DNA of 64,000 nt from Phlebopus portentosus (taxonomy: Eukaryota; Basidiomycota; Agaricomycetes; Boletales; Boletinellaceae). The position numbers were made by a program, and so were the translations under genes. This document shows, piece after piece, positions 48,476 through 59,355 of this stretch (within the stretch, counting starts at the first letter, position 1; every line of letters begins with the position of its first letter). The stretch is taken from NCBI GenBank assembly GCA_037892935.1, contig JAYXKI010000008.1:496001-560000 (forward strand), read 5' to 3'. The notes beneath the pieces were generated by a model, which was not told where the DNA came from, did no database searches, and worked only from the letters and a program-made list of their open reading frames with translations.

Positions 48476-51344
48476 TCATGAATCAACATCCCCCACGCGC
48501 GTCAGCGCGACTCTTCGTTTCTTCTTAGGTGGCTCGTTGGTAGTGACACTAATTTCACCTTCCACTTCTAGCTCTGTCTTCGATGCTTCTGATGACCCCG
48601 ATGCGGAAGGAGCAGCGTTCGAACTCGACGCGGTAGATTCCGGCGGAGGGAAACAATAATTCGCGCCTATGCTCGAGGCTCCACGCGACGCAGGCCTCTC
48701 CAGTGGTGGTAGCGGCGCACTTCTTTTCGCAGGTGTTGGAGATGGTGTCACATGCGCCGAAGGAGGTAACGACCCTTGGGAGTGGGAATGTGAATGGTGA
48801 TGCGAATGTGGATGCGAGTTCGTTGACATGTGATGTGCGAGTGCGATAGACTCGAGCTGTAGAGAGGATTGCTGGATGTGATATGCTGGGAGTATTTGGT
48901 CGAAGATCACGATCGTGCAGTATCCGTCTCTGGAGGTCAGCATGAGGCATTGACCATCCGGTGACCTGTAGTTATGCATCATTCAGCCATCAAAAACCTT
49001 TAAAAGGGAGAAAAACAACATACCAAGCCATGTCTGTAAACTCATCATAATGCAACTTCGTCAGCAGCGCAATCGGACTTGCCTGCTGCGTATCGTGAAT
49101 CGTTATCGTATCCATTGTAGCAACAGCAAACAGCATCCTATACGGTAGTGCAAAGACCGACCCGGTTTGTGGAGCAGAAGCACCAGCAGTAGTTCCCGTA
49201 CCCGCTGTCGACGGAGCCGGAGTCGTAGACGCGGATGAAGGCCTCTGTATGTGAGCTGGTGTCTGTGGAACTCCATCTATGGCAGACAGTGCAGGTGAAG
49301 GAAGTGTCTGCGAGGGATGGGGTGTTTGTGGGGACGGCGAAGGCGGAACACGCGACTGGCTCCGGGACTCTGGCCGACTGCTTGGACCTTGCGTTTGCGA
49401 GTCGCTCGATAGATACAGATGCAATAGAAGCAGTGAGCGCTATAGGGCCCACCATGTCGATCTCCACCTGTTCTCCGCTTCCTCGTTCAACAGCCACGTT
49501 CGCCATTCGCGGCTCCGGAGGGGCTTGTGCACCCGTAACACCCGGACGAAGGGTGAACAGTACAGGTGAGAACTTGACTGCAACACTAGCTTTCTTATGT
49601 CCAGGAAGTTGCGCAATTGGCGGACGCGCAAAATTTGCCCGAGAGTAGATGTACACTGAAGACGCGGATGTCGGATCTGCTGGCATACCATCTCCTGGAT
49701 GTCCACGCCTTCCACGCAAAGACTCACCCCCCATTAGAGCCGCAATATTACTCGGGTCTTCGAAATGTCCAGATGGCGTCAATAGAAGCGCGCCATCAGG
49801 ACTGAACGTAAGACGGCGATAGAAGTTCGTGAAGCTCTCGTCACCATACAACCGCGACTGGGCGATCATCTGGGGACTAGGTGGCGCACGGATGGCAGGT
49901 AACGGTGGCATAGGCGAAGGCGAACGACCAATGTGGCTGTTACTATAATGTGAGGGAGCCGGTGACCCAGGTGCAACTGAACTGAACGACGACCGTCGCG
50001 ACATTGTACGTTCCGATGGGGGCGGAAGGAAAGCCGGACCGGACGCAGATGGCGTACTGGCAATTGAAGGTGCAGGCGTTATAGGCATTGGCATGCTGAC
50101 CGGAGGCGGAGGTGGGTATATTTCGTCCCTATCCGACGCAATGATGGATTCTGCATCGCTCGCAGTTGCAGTCGACTCCTTCCGTGCGGACCGCCCGCGT
50201 TTGCGACTAACTCCGACACTAGGCGTCCGGCTCGATTTGACATTCATCTTTGTATTCCGACCTACAGCGTGCACTTCAAAAGCACCAGGACCATGTTTCG
50301 CGTTGATACTGTACACATGCACGGCACGGTCGCTGCTCTGTGTCGCAATATACTCGTCCATCGGATCCCAAGACACACCCTGCACGAAATGGCTGTGTTC
50401 AGCGATCTCCCGCACACACTTGCCATCTGCAGATGTGAAGATCCGGGCTGTGTTATCTGTACTTCCCGTGATGATGTATTCACCTGTTGGGCTCCATGCG
50501 AGGTCGTACACTTGCATTGTCGTGCACCGGAACGGCGTACGCGCCTTCCAAAATTCCTTTTCGTAAGAATGTTCATCTGGTTCTGAACCGTATGCGGCAT
50601 TTGGTGCGTTCGCTGAAGGCGACCAAATTATTACCATTCCGTCTATTGATCAAGACAGTCAGTACTCAGATAAGACCATGCACCAAGTCAGAGAGTAATT
50701 TTGGCATCCGACATGCAGGCAGAAATACAAGAGCCGGGTGAGACAATAAGGTAACAAGACGCGCAGCTACGCCGTCAAGAAACGCGCCACATAAATGGAA
50801 TTTCATAGACGCATCCCGGCTCGGAATCGCCAAATTTGAAATCAAAGGAAAGACACATACCATCACCAGCAGATGCTATCAATTCCCCTGCACACGAGAC
50901 AATATCAATATCAGCTGAGCCCGCGTCAAACGACAACGCGTCGATTACTTACCATTGGGGCTAAATCTGACAACATTAACGGGTGCTTGGTGTTTCGAAA
51001 GTGTCGAGAGGTACTCAACGCGCGGCGGATGAGGCGCGGGGAGGGCCGACGAACCAGCCGACACGCTCTCTGCCACATTCGGTGGGAGGATATTAGGGTA
51101 CACCATCCACACCTAAGACCACAGACCACCCCACGCGTTAGTGAACCCTAGACATCACCTCAGTGAGCGCGGAGTCACGCACCCGAACATTATTATCCTC
51201 TCCGGCCGTCGCGAGACGGTAGCTCTGAGTCGTGAAGTCCCTCTCGTTAGCCGGACGCGCCTTCTTGGGTGGAACAGGCTGGAAGTCGCACGAGTTGATG
51301 GGCTTATTGTCGTGCCATCGTATCTCCAGAGTACGGACGCGCAT
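48476..51344 (-). CDS. Chromatin assembly factor 1 subunit B (p60/Cac2)
   Basis: This is the WD40 middle subunit of CAF-1, which deposits H3-H4 behind replication forks. Six exons join in phase: 51183-51344, 50953-51112, 50861-50887, 49417-50642, 49024-49355, 48476-48965; 798 residues. The start MRVRTLEIRWHDNKPINSCDFQP is characteristic of this subunit and distinguishes it from Hir1/HIRA. WD repeats include YRLATAGEDNNVRVW, VNVVRFSPNGELIASAGDDG, VYDLAWSPTGEYIITGSTDNTARIF, VQGVSWDPMDEYIATQSSDRAVHVY and FTDMAWSPDGQCLMLTSRDGY. A long Ser/Pro-rich insert interrupts the propeller (about 205-310). The tail has a His-Ser repeat and a basic PPKKKRRVAL segment, a likely nuclear signal. Exon 3 is 27 nt. 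Exon 4/5 joining rests on phase and intron length. Confidence 0.9.
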
Positions 51345-51669
51345 CTTCGTCGTATCCTAGTATTTTCTGCTAATTTTCCTGATTTTTTCGCGACGGCCAG
51401 CGGCAGCGAGGCGACGGTGGCAGTCGATGAAAGAGGAGGGGTAGCCCAAGAGTTGAAAGGAACTGGTGCCGTCCGATTTAATGAAACACGCGTGCACAGA
51501 TTTGGTAATTCTTACGTAACACGAGTTCAGTCGCCTTACTTATATCATCTGTCACACACACAACAGATCTATCGAGAGAAGGAAGATGGCCCTGGAGATA
51601 CAGCGGCGCTATATATATATGTACTATGTAGTAGATGCTACAAGCGTGTTCCTTCTCCTAGCTTGCATT
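51345..51669 (-). promoter_or_regulatory. CAF-1 subunit promoter region with G1/S-type motifs
   Basis: Between the CAF-1 start and the stop of the upstream eIF2-beta gene. On the coding strand an SCB-like CGCGAAA lies at 51386-51392, and an MCB core ACGCGT at 51488-51493, 42 and 144 bp before the ATG. These are sites of SBF/MBF-type cell-cycle factors in ascomycetes. The short motifs may be chance. Confidence 0.3.
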
Positions 51670-53029
51670 CTAAGCAGCAGTCCTCTTCCTACGCCCGACT
51701 TGCGCCTGGAATCCAGTCTTAATTGACTGGACGGACCTCCTTGAACCACACGACTCGCACAACACGAAGAAGATACGGTTCTCCTTCTGGAGTAGGGTGT
51801 CTGGTGACTTGCACGTCTTGCAAGTAACGTACTCGACTAAAAATGTCATATCACTTGTCAGGACGGAACATTTGTAAGATAGTTCGACGGAAATCGTACC
51901 GATGTACCGCCTCAAAACATTTTCCACTTGCTTCTGCTGGAAACGACCCTTGATAACTAATCGCAGAGAACCATCGACAGAGCCAGTCGTTCCCATCTCC
52001 GCCAGCATGAATTGTATAACATGCTCAAGTGGCCTGTGCATTCGTTTCGAGATATCCGCGATATTGGCAAAGATCGTTTTCTTGTTCCCTTCGCGATGAA
52101 TTGACGGCGGAGCAAGCGTGTATCGTTTCCCAGCGGACGAAAATAATGACGGATTTTGTGCGTGTAATTGATTGTAGAAGCGATGAAGAAGCTGGAAGAA
52201 AATCGCATTGAGATATGCATTCCAAAATGAATCAATGAGACAAGAACATACTTCCTGGTAGGTGTAGTCTCTATCGCTGCCGAGCCATGGCTCAGCGCCT
52301 GCTTGGGCTGCACCACCCTCGCCATCATGGGCGAAAACATCATCACCGAGCTCGGTGTCGTCCAATTGGTCGAGGTGTGCACCATCAGTACCCACGCCAG
52401 TAGCCTCGCCGAGCTCACGTTCGAATGCTTCCAAATCCAATTGAGCCTTCTTCTTGGTCGATTTCTTCTTCTTCTTTAGGTCGCTGAAATCAAGATCTTC
52501 GGCGGGGGCCGCTGCACCATCTTCGACCTCCTTCGCCACAGGTGTAGACGAGCTCGAATCTTCACCCAAGTCGAGTGGGATCTCCTTTTTCTTCTTTTTC
52601 TTCTTGAGATCGGAGAAGTCAAGGTCGGGAGTGGCTATGCCTTCGGCTGGTGTCGATGCTCCAGATCCTTCTTCACCCTGTACATAGATCGAATGCAAAG
52701 TCAGCGATTCAAGCCTCAAAGAATCGATATCGACAGAATGTATGCACCAAATCCATAGGGATCTCTTTCTTCTTTTTCTTCTTTTTCAGATCACCAAACA
52801 TCGCTTGCAAGTCTTCATCACCGTTCTCCTTTGCCACATCTTCACCATTTTCCAGTGCACTTTTCTTCATTTGTTCGTGTACTGTTGTCGGCGCATCGTC
52901 ATCCTCGAATGGCGGCGCGGGGGTTGTGGGGTCTGCATCTGCACCCAGAGGGTCTTCAGAGAAAGCGACGACCTTCTTCTTTTTCTTCTTCTTCAACAAC
53001 GGGTCAAATAGAGGTTCTTCCGATGCCAT
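51670..53029 (-). CDS. SUI3: Translation initiation factor eIF2 subunit beta
   Basis: eIF2-beta is part of the ternary complex that brings Met-tRNAi to the 40S ribosome, and it binds eIF5 and eIF2B through Lys blocks. Four exons join in phase: 52748-53029, 52252-52677, 51900-52191, 51670-51836; 388 residues. Three runs of seven Lys and a fourth interrupted one ([10 protein letters not shown]) lie in the first half; three blocks are usual. The core domain has [19 protein letters not shown] and [19 protein letters not shown]. The C-terminal zinc ribbon is [13 protein letters not shown] then [10 protein letters not shown]. The Lys-block repeat unit FSDLKKKKK...EIPLDL appears to have been duplicated. 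The start follows from [10 protein letters not shown] just before the first Lys block. Confidence 0.94.
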
Positions 53030-53263
53030 GACTTCTACTCGTTCAGTATTTGGAGGATTGAAGAGATCGTGGTCGACAACGAGCAGGATGGATGTGATGA
53101 ATCCCTGACAGTGACTCAAGTCCTTAACAGGCAGTTAGATTATGTAACAAAACTTAAGTAAATTGTCCCGGATAGGTCCGACGTTCACAGCAGCTCAGGT
53201 CCTCATCGTCGACACGCTCGTCCTCATCGTCCATTTATCCCATCCTGCTTCCCTCCGACCACG
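53030..53263. promoter_or_regulatory. Compact divergent promoter, eIF2-beta / ATP synthase gamma
   Basis: Only 234 bp separate two highly expressed housekeeping ATGs. The side towards the ATP synthase gene is pyrimidine-rich (repeated CTCATCGTC). No specific factor site is claimed. Confidence 0.4.
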
Positions 53264-54421
53264 ATGTTGGCACGGCGCTCGCTAGCTCTGGGCCGCACCG
53301 CCGCTCAGAATGCCTCCTTTGCTGCACCCGTTGGCGCCCGCAACATGGCGACCCTCCGTGAGCTGGAGCTCCGTCTCAAGTCCGTCCGCAACATCGAGAA
53401 AATCACTAAGGTGCGTTCATTTACTTGCTATTTGTTGTCAATTGTTTATTTGTATCGGTGGCTTAATGCTGTTGGCTGGTATAGTCGATGAAAATGATTG
53501 CTTCGTCGAAGCTTGCGAAGGCTCAACGCGCGATGCAGGCTGGTAAAGAGTATGGGTCTGCAAACTCTGGTAAATTATAGTGCATCAAACATTTTCAGTT
53601 CTACTGTAACTTAATTAAACGTTTTTCACGCAGAGGTCTTCCAAAATGCACCTGCAGAAGAAGGCACCAAGCGCAAGCTCTTCCTCGTCATCTCCTCTGA
53701 CAAGGGTCTCTGCGGCGGCATCCACTCCTCCGTCTCGAAAGCTACGCGACGCTACTACCAAGAAGGCGAAGTTGACAAGGACACTCCGCTCATGGTCATC
53801 GGCGACAAGTCCAAGGCCCAGCTCTCTCGTGTCCTCCCCAACAATCTCGTGCTCACGTTCAATCAGATCGGTCGCGACGTCCCCACCTTCGCTGACGCAG
53901 CTTCCGTTGCGGACTTGATCACCACCTCAGGAGCCAAATACGACGAGGTTCAGATTGTTTATAACAAGTTTGTCTCGGCGATTTCATATGAGTCGACTTC
54001 GATAGTTGTTGCTGGCGAGGAGGTACTTAAGGAAGCTCGTGAGTTATCTATCACCTTTTGTTCAAGGACTACTGCAAATGTTGACACGACGCTTCTGTCC
54101 CGTTCCTTAGCTGGATTCAAGGCATACGAGATGGAGGACGATGTCACCGGGGACCTTGCTGAATTTGCTCTCGCAAACGCCATTTACTCTGCTTTGGTCG
54201 AAAATCATGCCTCCGAGATCAGCTCCCGGTATGTCCCTTCCTTCTTTAGAATTGTTCTTCCTCTGACCTGTTCTTTCTCATACAGCCGAAATGCGATGGA
54301 CAATGCATCGAAGAACGCAGGGGATATGATTAACAGCCTCACGCTCAAATACAACCGTGGTCGCCAAGCCGCCATCACCAACGAGCTTGTCGATATCATT
54401 ACTGGTGCAAGTGCTTTGTAG
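53264..54421 (+). CDS. ATP3: Mitochondrial F1-ATP synthase gamma subunit
   Basis: The gamma subunit is the rotating shaft of the F1 motor in the mitochondrial matrix. Five exons join in phase: 53264-53410, 53485-53569, 53634-54038, 54111-54228, 54286-54421; 296 residues. A mitochondrial presequence (MLARRSLALGRTAA...) precedes ATLRELELRLKSVRNIEKITKSMKMIASSKL, the N-terminal helix that enters the alpha3beta3 ring. SSDKGLCGGIHSSV is the family signature. The C-terminal helix is ASKNAGDMINSLTLKYNRGRQAAITNELVDIITGASAL. Every exon border falls inside conserved sequence. Length fits the family. Confidence 0.96.
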
Positions 54422-55126
54422 GCGAGCACTGTGTAGCGGAGACAAGTAGTGGAAAATTTCCTTTGCGGTGTTCTAAGTCCTTAGAGAGCTACTTGAATTT
54501 CAATTCGATTATACCTCAAGTTTTGATTGACTGGGAATGAGAATACGAGAAGGTCATCGCACTTGGCGATTTTACCAAGGTAAAGCTAATCCACTGGTAT
54601 GATATCTGTGAAGCGCTGGGCAAATGTGTATAGTGTGTCGCCGACAAGGAACTGCTGCAAGAGCGTGGTTATAGCTGGGTTTAGATTGTCAATATCAAAT
54701 GCCTTCATTACTTAAGTTTATGTTCCTTCCTCCAGAGAGAAGGTACAATATTAATCTCTGATTTCATGTCCAGCTCGAACACACAAGTATCAGCACTGAC
54801 ATTAAATGTCTCTCCCCCTTTGCTAGTACAGATTCCATAAACAAACCACCTACTCTAAGTAGCAAAGAACTGATTGATGCGACCTTTCCGGATTGCAAGG
54901 CGTAAGCTCTACATACATACATCGATATTCCCTCAGTCAGACGAACATGAATATTCGTAATTTACTCATAATTTACTCATAGTTGTAATGTAATGAACGA
55001 CTCAGCTGACCAAGACGACGTCACCAAGAAGGCTGCTCTATCGAGCTTAAACGAGCGACTCGAGTGAGCTCACCTCACACTTGACTTCCATCCACACAGA
55101 AACAAGTATTGGACACAGCTACAACG
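54422..55126. other. Intergenic
   Basis: No recognised gene. A short ATG-initiated frame (about 54992-55064, MNDSADQDDV...) followed by GTGAGC could be a 5' exon. It does not join the next gene in phase. Confidence 0.4.
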
Positions 55127-55779
55127 ATGTCCGTAGCACATACAGCAATCTTCCCTCCAGCTCCTCTCAGGGCGCTCGTCATCAAAATCGCTCCGATCCT
55201 TACAGAGAGGAAGCAGAGCGTCGCAGTAGCAGAAACAGCCTGCGGGGGCCTGATCTCTGCTGCACTTCTCTCCGTCCCCGGCGCGAGTGCGTACTTCAAA
55301 GGCGGACTTACCCTGTATACGCTTCCTTCGCGGATTGCATATGCCGGATGGACGGAAGAGAGTGTGAAAGGATACTCGTAAGAAAATGTAACACTACCGT
55401 TTGCTTGAAGTTGTTGCTGAGGCAGGCGGATGTAGAGGACCAACGCCGGAGGTCGTTGTTGGTCTTGCGAAAAATGCGCTGACGACGTTGAAGCCTACGT
55501 ACGTGATTGGAGAGTCTGGTACAGCTGGTCCAACCGGAGGAACGACCAGGAATCGTACTCCGTAAGCACGATCGTTCTTCAGATCACTCACCTTTTCAAA
55601 CTCGAAGTAGAGGCTACGTCGCATTGGCCGTCGTTTCGGAGGAAGGAGAAGTAAAACGTGAAGTTGAGACAGGTACCTCAGAGCGCGACGTGAACATGAT
55701 CAAGTTTGCCGAAGCAGCATTGCAGCTGTTCCTTGAAGTCTTGCAGGGCGAGGCAAAGATTGAAAAAGCGAGTCTGTGA
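55127..55779 (+). CDS. CinA C-terminal-domain protein (PncC-like)
   Basis: In bacteria this domain is a nicotinamide-mononucleotide deamidase that recycles NMN. Three exons join in phase: 55127-55377, 55436-55561, 55611-55779; 181 residues, a single-domain protein without the MoaB-like N-terminal half of full CinA. Family blocks: SVAVAETACGGLISAAL, VPGASAYFKGGLTLYT, GESGTAGPTGG and GYVALAVVS. The bacterial active-site segment AESCTGG reads AETACGG here, so the presumed catalytic Ser position carries Thr. No targeting signal is evident. It may be active through Thr or may have another role. The gene converges closely (58 bp) on the WW protein gene. Confidence 0.87.
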
Positions 55780-55837
55780 AATTGATAAGGATAGCAAATG
55801 GAGTATTATGTATGTAACGAACGAAGATACAAGCGCC

Positions 55838-56837
55838 CTATGTACGAAGCCATGCAGTCTTTGCTAGCTTCTTTTGCTTTTTACGCTCTTTAAACATTTC
55901 CTGCACAATTCACTGTAAGAAAGAATGCAGAGAAGCTAAGATAGAGCATACGCACTAAGTCTTTCTTTGTAGGCTTCTTCCGTTTCTTACCCGTTGCCTC
56001 CTCCTCTTGTCTTTGCTCTACCTCTTTCTGCCATTCATCCATATCGAAGTAGAAGTTGCTCATGCGTTTCATCCGCTCGTACTCCGAGACATGCTCCGGA
56101 TCCCGTGCGTCGGGACTGGCGAAAGCGCCGGTACGAGCGTTAAACTTTGCAGTATATGAAAATGGAGCAGGAGCAGAAGGACCCGCTACGAGTGCTGGAT
56201 CGAGATACGCCAGATCAGGGTCGATGCCCGCTGCAGCAGCGGCTTCCTGAGCGCTAACCAGTGAAGAAATAGATACGTTCGCAGCTGAAGAGGCATCGGA
56301 TGGTACAAGCGGATTCGACCAAGTCGTTTCACTTGTGCGCAGATTGTGGAAATAGTACATGCCGTGTTGGGGGGACCAGATTGCTTGCCAGTCACCCTGG
56401 ACAAGGGCGTTCGTTACCCCCGGCACGGCTGCTCCGGATTGCACTCCGGCGTTGCTGGAAGAACGTTCGGGAGGAGCCGTTTTGTTCGACGAAGAGGTTT
56501 CAGGCGCGGCATCTCGTTCTGACGATGGCGATTTGGACGCGTCGGACGTCGACTCCGGGGATTCACTCCCCTGTCGACTGCTTCCCTCCTCTGGTGACTC
56601 GCTCTCCTCCCTGCTGTTCTCAACATCTTTCGCTTTATCTTTTGCATCATTCGAATGCGATTCGGCTGGCAGCGAGGGTGATGGCGAAGGTGAAGCGCTA
56701 CCTTTGCTCGACATGGTGGACAACGAGGAGTAAGGAATGTGATCGGCACTGCCTGCGTTGAGAACATTTTGCAGCTCCGCTCGGGGATAACCGAGAAGAT
56801 TCGCGTGCCGCTTGATTCGCACTTCCCGTGCATTCAT
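55838..56837 (-). CDS. WW-domain protein, function unknown
   Basis: Two exons, 55956-56837 and 55838-55900, join in phase; 314 residues. A Ser/Pro/Glu-rich N-terminal half, with many acidic Ser runs (casein-kinase-like sites), is followed by one WW domain (DWQAIWSPQHGMYYFHN ... TTWSNP, about residues 148-178). Then come a family-like segment ending in FNARTGAFASPDARDPEHVSEYERMKRMSNFYFD, and a Lys-rich tail spliced from the second exon (EMFKERKKQKKLAK). Similar fungal proteins are suspected splicing or nuclear factors, but that is inference. The gene is divergent from the universal-stress gene with only 110 bp between ATGs. Confidence 0.82.
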
Positions 56838-56947
56838 TATTCAATTCAAGTTTGTACCACCTCCTCCGTCGTCGTGAACGACGACGAGCGACAGTTCTTT
56901 GTCAACATCATAACTGTTACCGACGCACATAACCGACTTCGGAGACG

Positions 56948-58121
56948 ATGTCAGACAGACCGAATCCTATCTCGCACCCACCTGCGTCAGGGCTAAGATC
57001 GGCGTTGAAGCAGCCTCAGCCTCAGACACCACAGCCCTCCTCTTCCGTAGCCTCCTCTCCCAGGTCAGCAAATGATAGCCTTCTCACGACCTCCCCGCCT
57101 CCGATGACCCTTGGTACACCGCTCCTCCCAACTCCAACAGGGTCGTCACTTATGTCCGTCGCACGCGCCGGCGAGGGGTACACTCCCAAGGTTGCCTTTG
57201 ACACCTTTGAGAACCCGGACGCGCCTGTATTCAGCTACACATTACCGGTGAAGTCTGACGGATACAAGCGCAATCGGATGACGCGTGTCTTTCTTGTTGC
57301 TGCGAGCCCGGATGAGAGCGGCAGTGAGGCGCTAGATTGGGTTATGGAGAGCTTGGTTCAAGATGGCGATGAGCTCGTCGTGTTCAGGGGATTTGATGCT
57401 GAGGAGCTTGGTACGTTGCTTGTTCATCTGGTTTGGCTGGAACTGAATTATCCTCACCACACCTAAAGACCGGGACCACGAGTCTGTGCGAGAAGAGGCA
57501 CGCGAGCTTCTACGACAAGTGCAAAGGATGAATACCGAATACGATCCCGATCGCAAGGAACGTCTCAATTCTTACTCTACTCATTGCGCATAAGATAAAC
57601 GATTCTAACCTTCTTTTGGACTGAACAGATATCAATAATCGTAGAATTCATAGCGGGGAAAGTAACGGAGACAATTGATCGTCTCATCGCGATGTATCGA
57701 CCAGACTCGCTCATCGTCGGCACGCGCGGGCAGCGTGGCGTTAAGGTCTTCGGAGCAGCCTTCGGCGGAATGGGCAGTGTATCAAAGTCAGTCTTCCTTT
57801 CCCCAATCTTTGTTCTTTGTATTGACGGCTTATTGGACTCATAGGTACTGCCTACAAGCTTCGCCCGTACCCGTTATCGTTGTGCGCCCAGAGCGAAAAG
57901 TCCGCAAGACAATGATGAAACGGCGCCTGGACCCGAAACGAGGGATACATTTCGAAGAGTGAGATTTCATCTACAAAGATATCTCTCCTTCTTTGTCCAA
58001 ACAAAGCGGATCTGACGCATACTTGCTTCACAGTAAATCAAGTACACCGATATCAACGGTCTCCGCACCGGTTTCTTCAGAAGCAAGTCCTGCACTTTCA
58101 CCAATGACAACTCGCCCGTAA
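56948..58121 (+). CDS. Universal stress protein (UspA) family
   Basis: Fungal Usp-domain proteins bind ATP and respond to stress; the precise role is unknown. Five exons are proposed: 56948-57410, 57469-57557, 57629-57786, 57845-57958, 58034-58121; 303 residues. A Pro/Ser-rich leader of about 105 residues precedes the Usp fold, with RVFLVAASPDESGSEALDWVM, IIVEFIAGKVTETIDRLIAMY, and the nucleotide loop VGTRGQRGVKVFGAAFGGMGSVS. ASPVPVIVVRPERK closes the domain. Intron 2 fits by phase and homology only if it begins GAACGT at 57558, not GT. A shorter alternative stops at 57961-57963 by not splicing the last intron. Confidence 0.83.
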
Positions 58122-58810
58122 CACGAGCCGCAGCCGGCCTCCGTGCCAAAATCATAAATTAATGGTTCAATGGTCTTGGCAAGGATAGCACGCCGAATGC
58201 CGCAGTGCCGTACACGGTTTTTCGCTTACGCCGACCCTTTGTATCAATACAAGTACTTTCCGGGGTATTACACTACATATTCCTTTCAAGTCCTCGTTAA
58301 TTCCTCCTTGCTTACACCTCCTTTTCGAATCCAATCGTCTCTATATCAGTAAACGTTAATTTCAATTCAATTCATTCGTACTCTCTTTCTTTGTATCGTA
58401 AAAGGTCTGAAGACCAGCTCTCGAAATTCCTCTGTACAATCTATTTTCTTTTGTAAGTTATAGGACTTATAGATGAAAGGCGCGTATAGTCTTCAGTAGG
58501 ACCCAATGTGGAGCGGTACAAATTGGTTTGATAACGAAGCATCCACAATATAACTTCTGACAAAAAAGGATCTTTGCACGGCTAATGCTGCACTTCAAGA
58601 GCACGTACACTCGATACAGGCGTTCTGCCGAGTATCCTCATGTACCGTGTTGTAAAAATATGAGCTTGGATTATCCGATTGTACGAAAGAAAAAATACAC
58701 CGAATTGTCCATGTGATAATATGATGAATAGTCCACGAACACGTCAGAGCATCCTTCGTCCCCATATAGTATATTCATGACGTGTGGCGCGCAGAAGTCC
58801 CATTCATTGT
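58122..58810. other. Intergenic between convergent genes
   Basis: Nothing recognised. Pyrimidine-rich stretch near 58280-58400. Confidence 0.45.
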
Positions 58811-59355
58811 TCAAGCAGTCGGCTCGGAAATACTGAACAAAGGACCGATGTTTCCGGAGTCGCCGAAGACTATAAAGGTTTTTCCGTCAGTTTCGAGAGT
58901 GGATGAGACAGAATAAAGAGAGATCAAGTTACGCACGGACTACTTGATAGTCATTACCAGGCTCGATATCCGGGACAGTGACCTCGACGAAACCAGCCAA
59001 CAAGTCAAAATCCTTCGCGAGCGGTTCACCTTCAATACGGATCAGCACTAGACATTCTACCGTTAAGACAGGACTACTTACTGGTGCTACCAGGACCACT
59101 GGCGAGGGGGATGCCGCCCTTGACGAGTTGGACTCTGGAACCGTTTGAGATGACCGCAGGCGGGTTGCTAGTGTCCCAAGTGACGTTAGCAAGAGTACCG
59201 ATGACCCAACCAACTTCCTCGTTGGGCGTCAGAACCTTCGGGCTCCAGATATCTCGAGCTATGTTCGCAGCAGGTGCCGCAAGGCCGAAAGTGAGGAGAG
59301 TAGTGAGGGCTAATAGGACGGCGAAGAGAGTAGAAGTCATGCGTGAAGAGAACAT
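58811..59355 (-). CDS. Small secreted Kre9/Knh1-like (PF10342) protein
   Basis: Members of this family are secreted or GPI-anchored wall proteins with an immunoglobulin-like fold. Three exons join in phase: 59082-59355, 58937-59047, 58811-58869; 147 residues. A signal peptide (MTSTLFAVLLALTTLLTFGLAAP) can start at either of two Met codons five residues apart. The domain shows IWSPKVLTPNEEVGWVIG, ANVTWDTSNPP, RVQLVKGG, FVEVTVPDIEPGNDYQVVLFGDSGNIGPLFSI. It ends directly after the domain (SEPTA), with no Ser/Thr-rich stalk or hydrophobic GPI signal, so a soluble secreted form is expected. Role in wall beta-glucan is inferred from the family name only. Confidence 0.86.

Noticed and set aside
49235..50566. 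Several plus-strand open frames
   Set aside because: All lie opposite the long CAF-1 exon and have shadow-like composition.
54992..55064. Possible first exon (MNDSADQDDV...) upstream of the CinA gene
   Set aside because: It ends in phase 2 at GTGAGC, and the next acceptor leads into a frame other than CinA.
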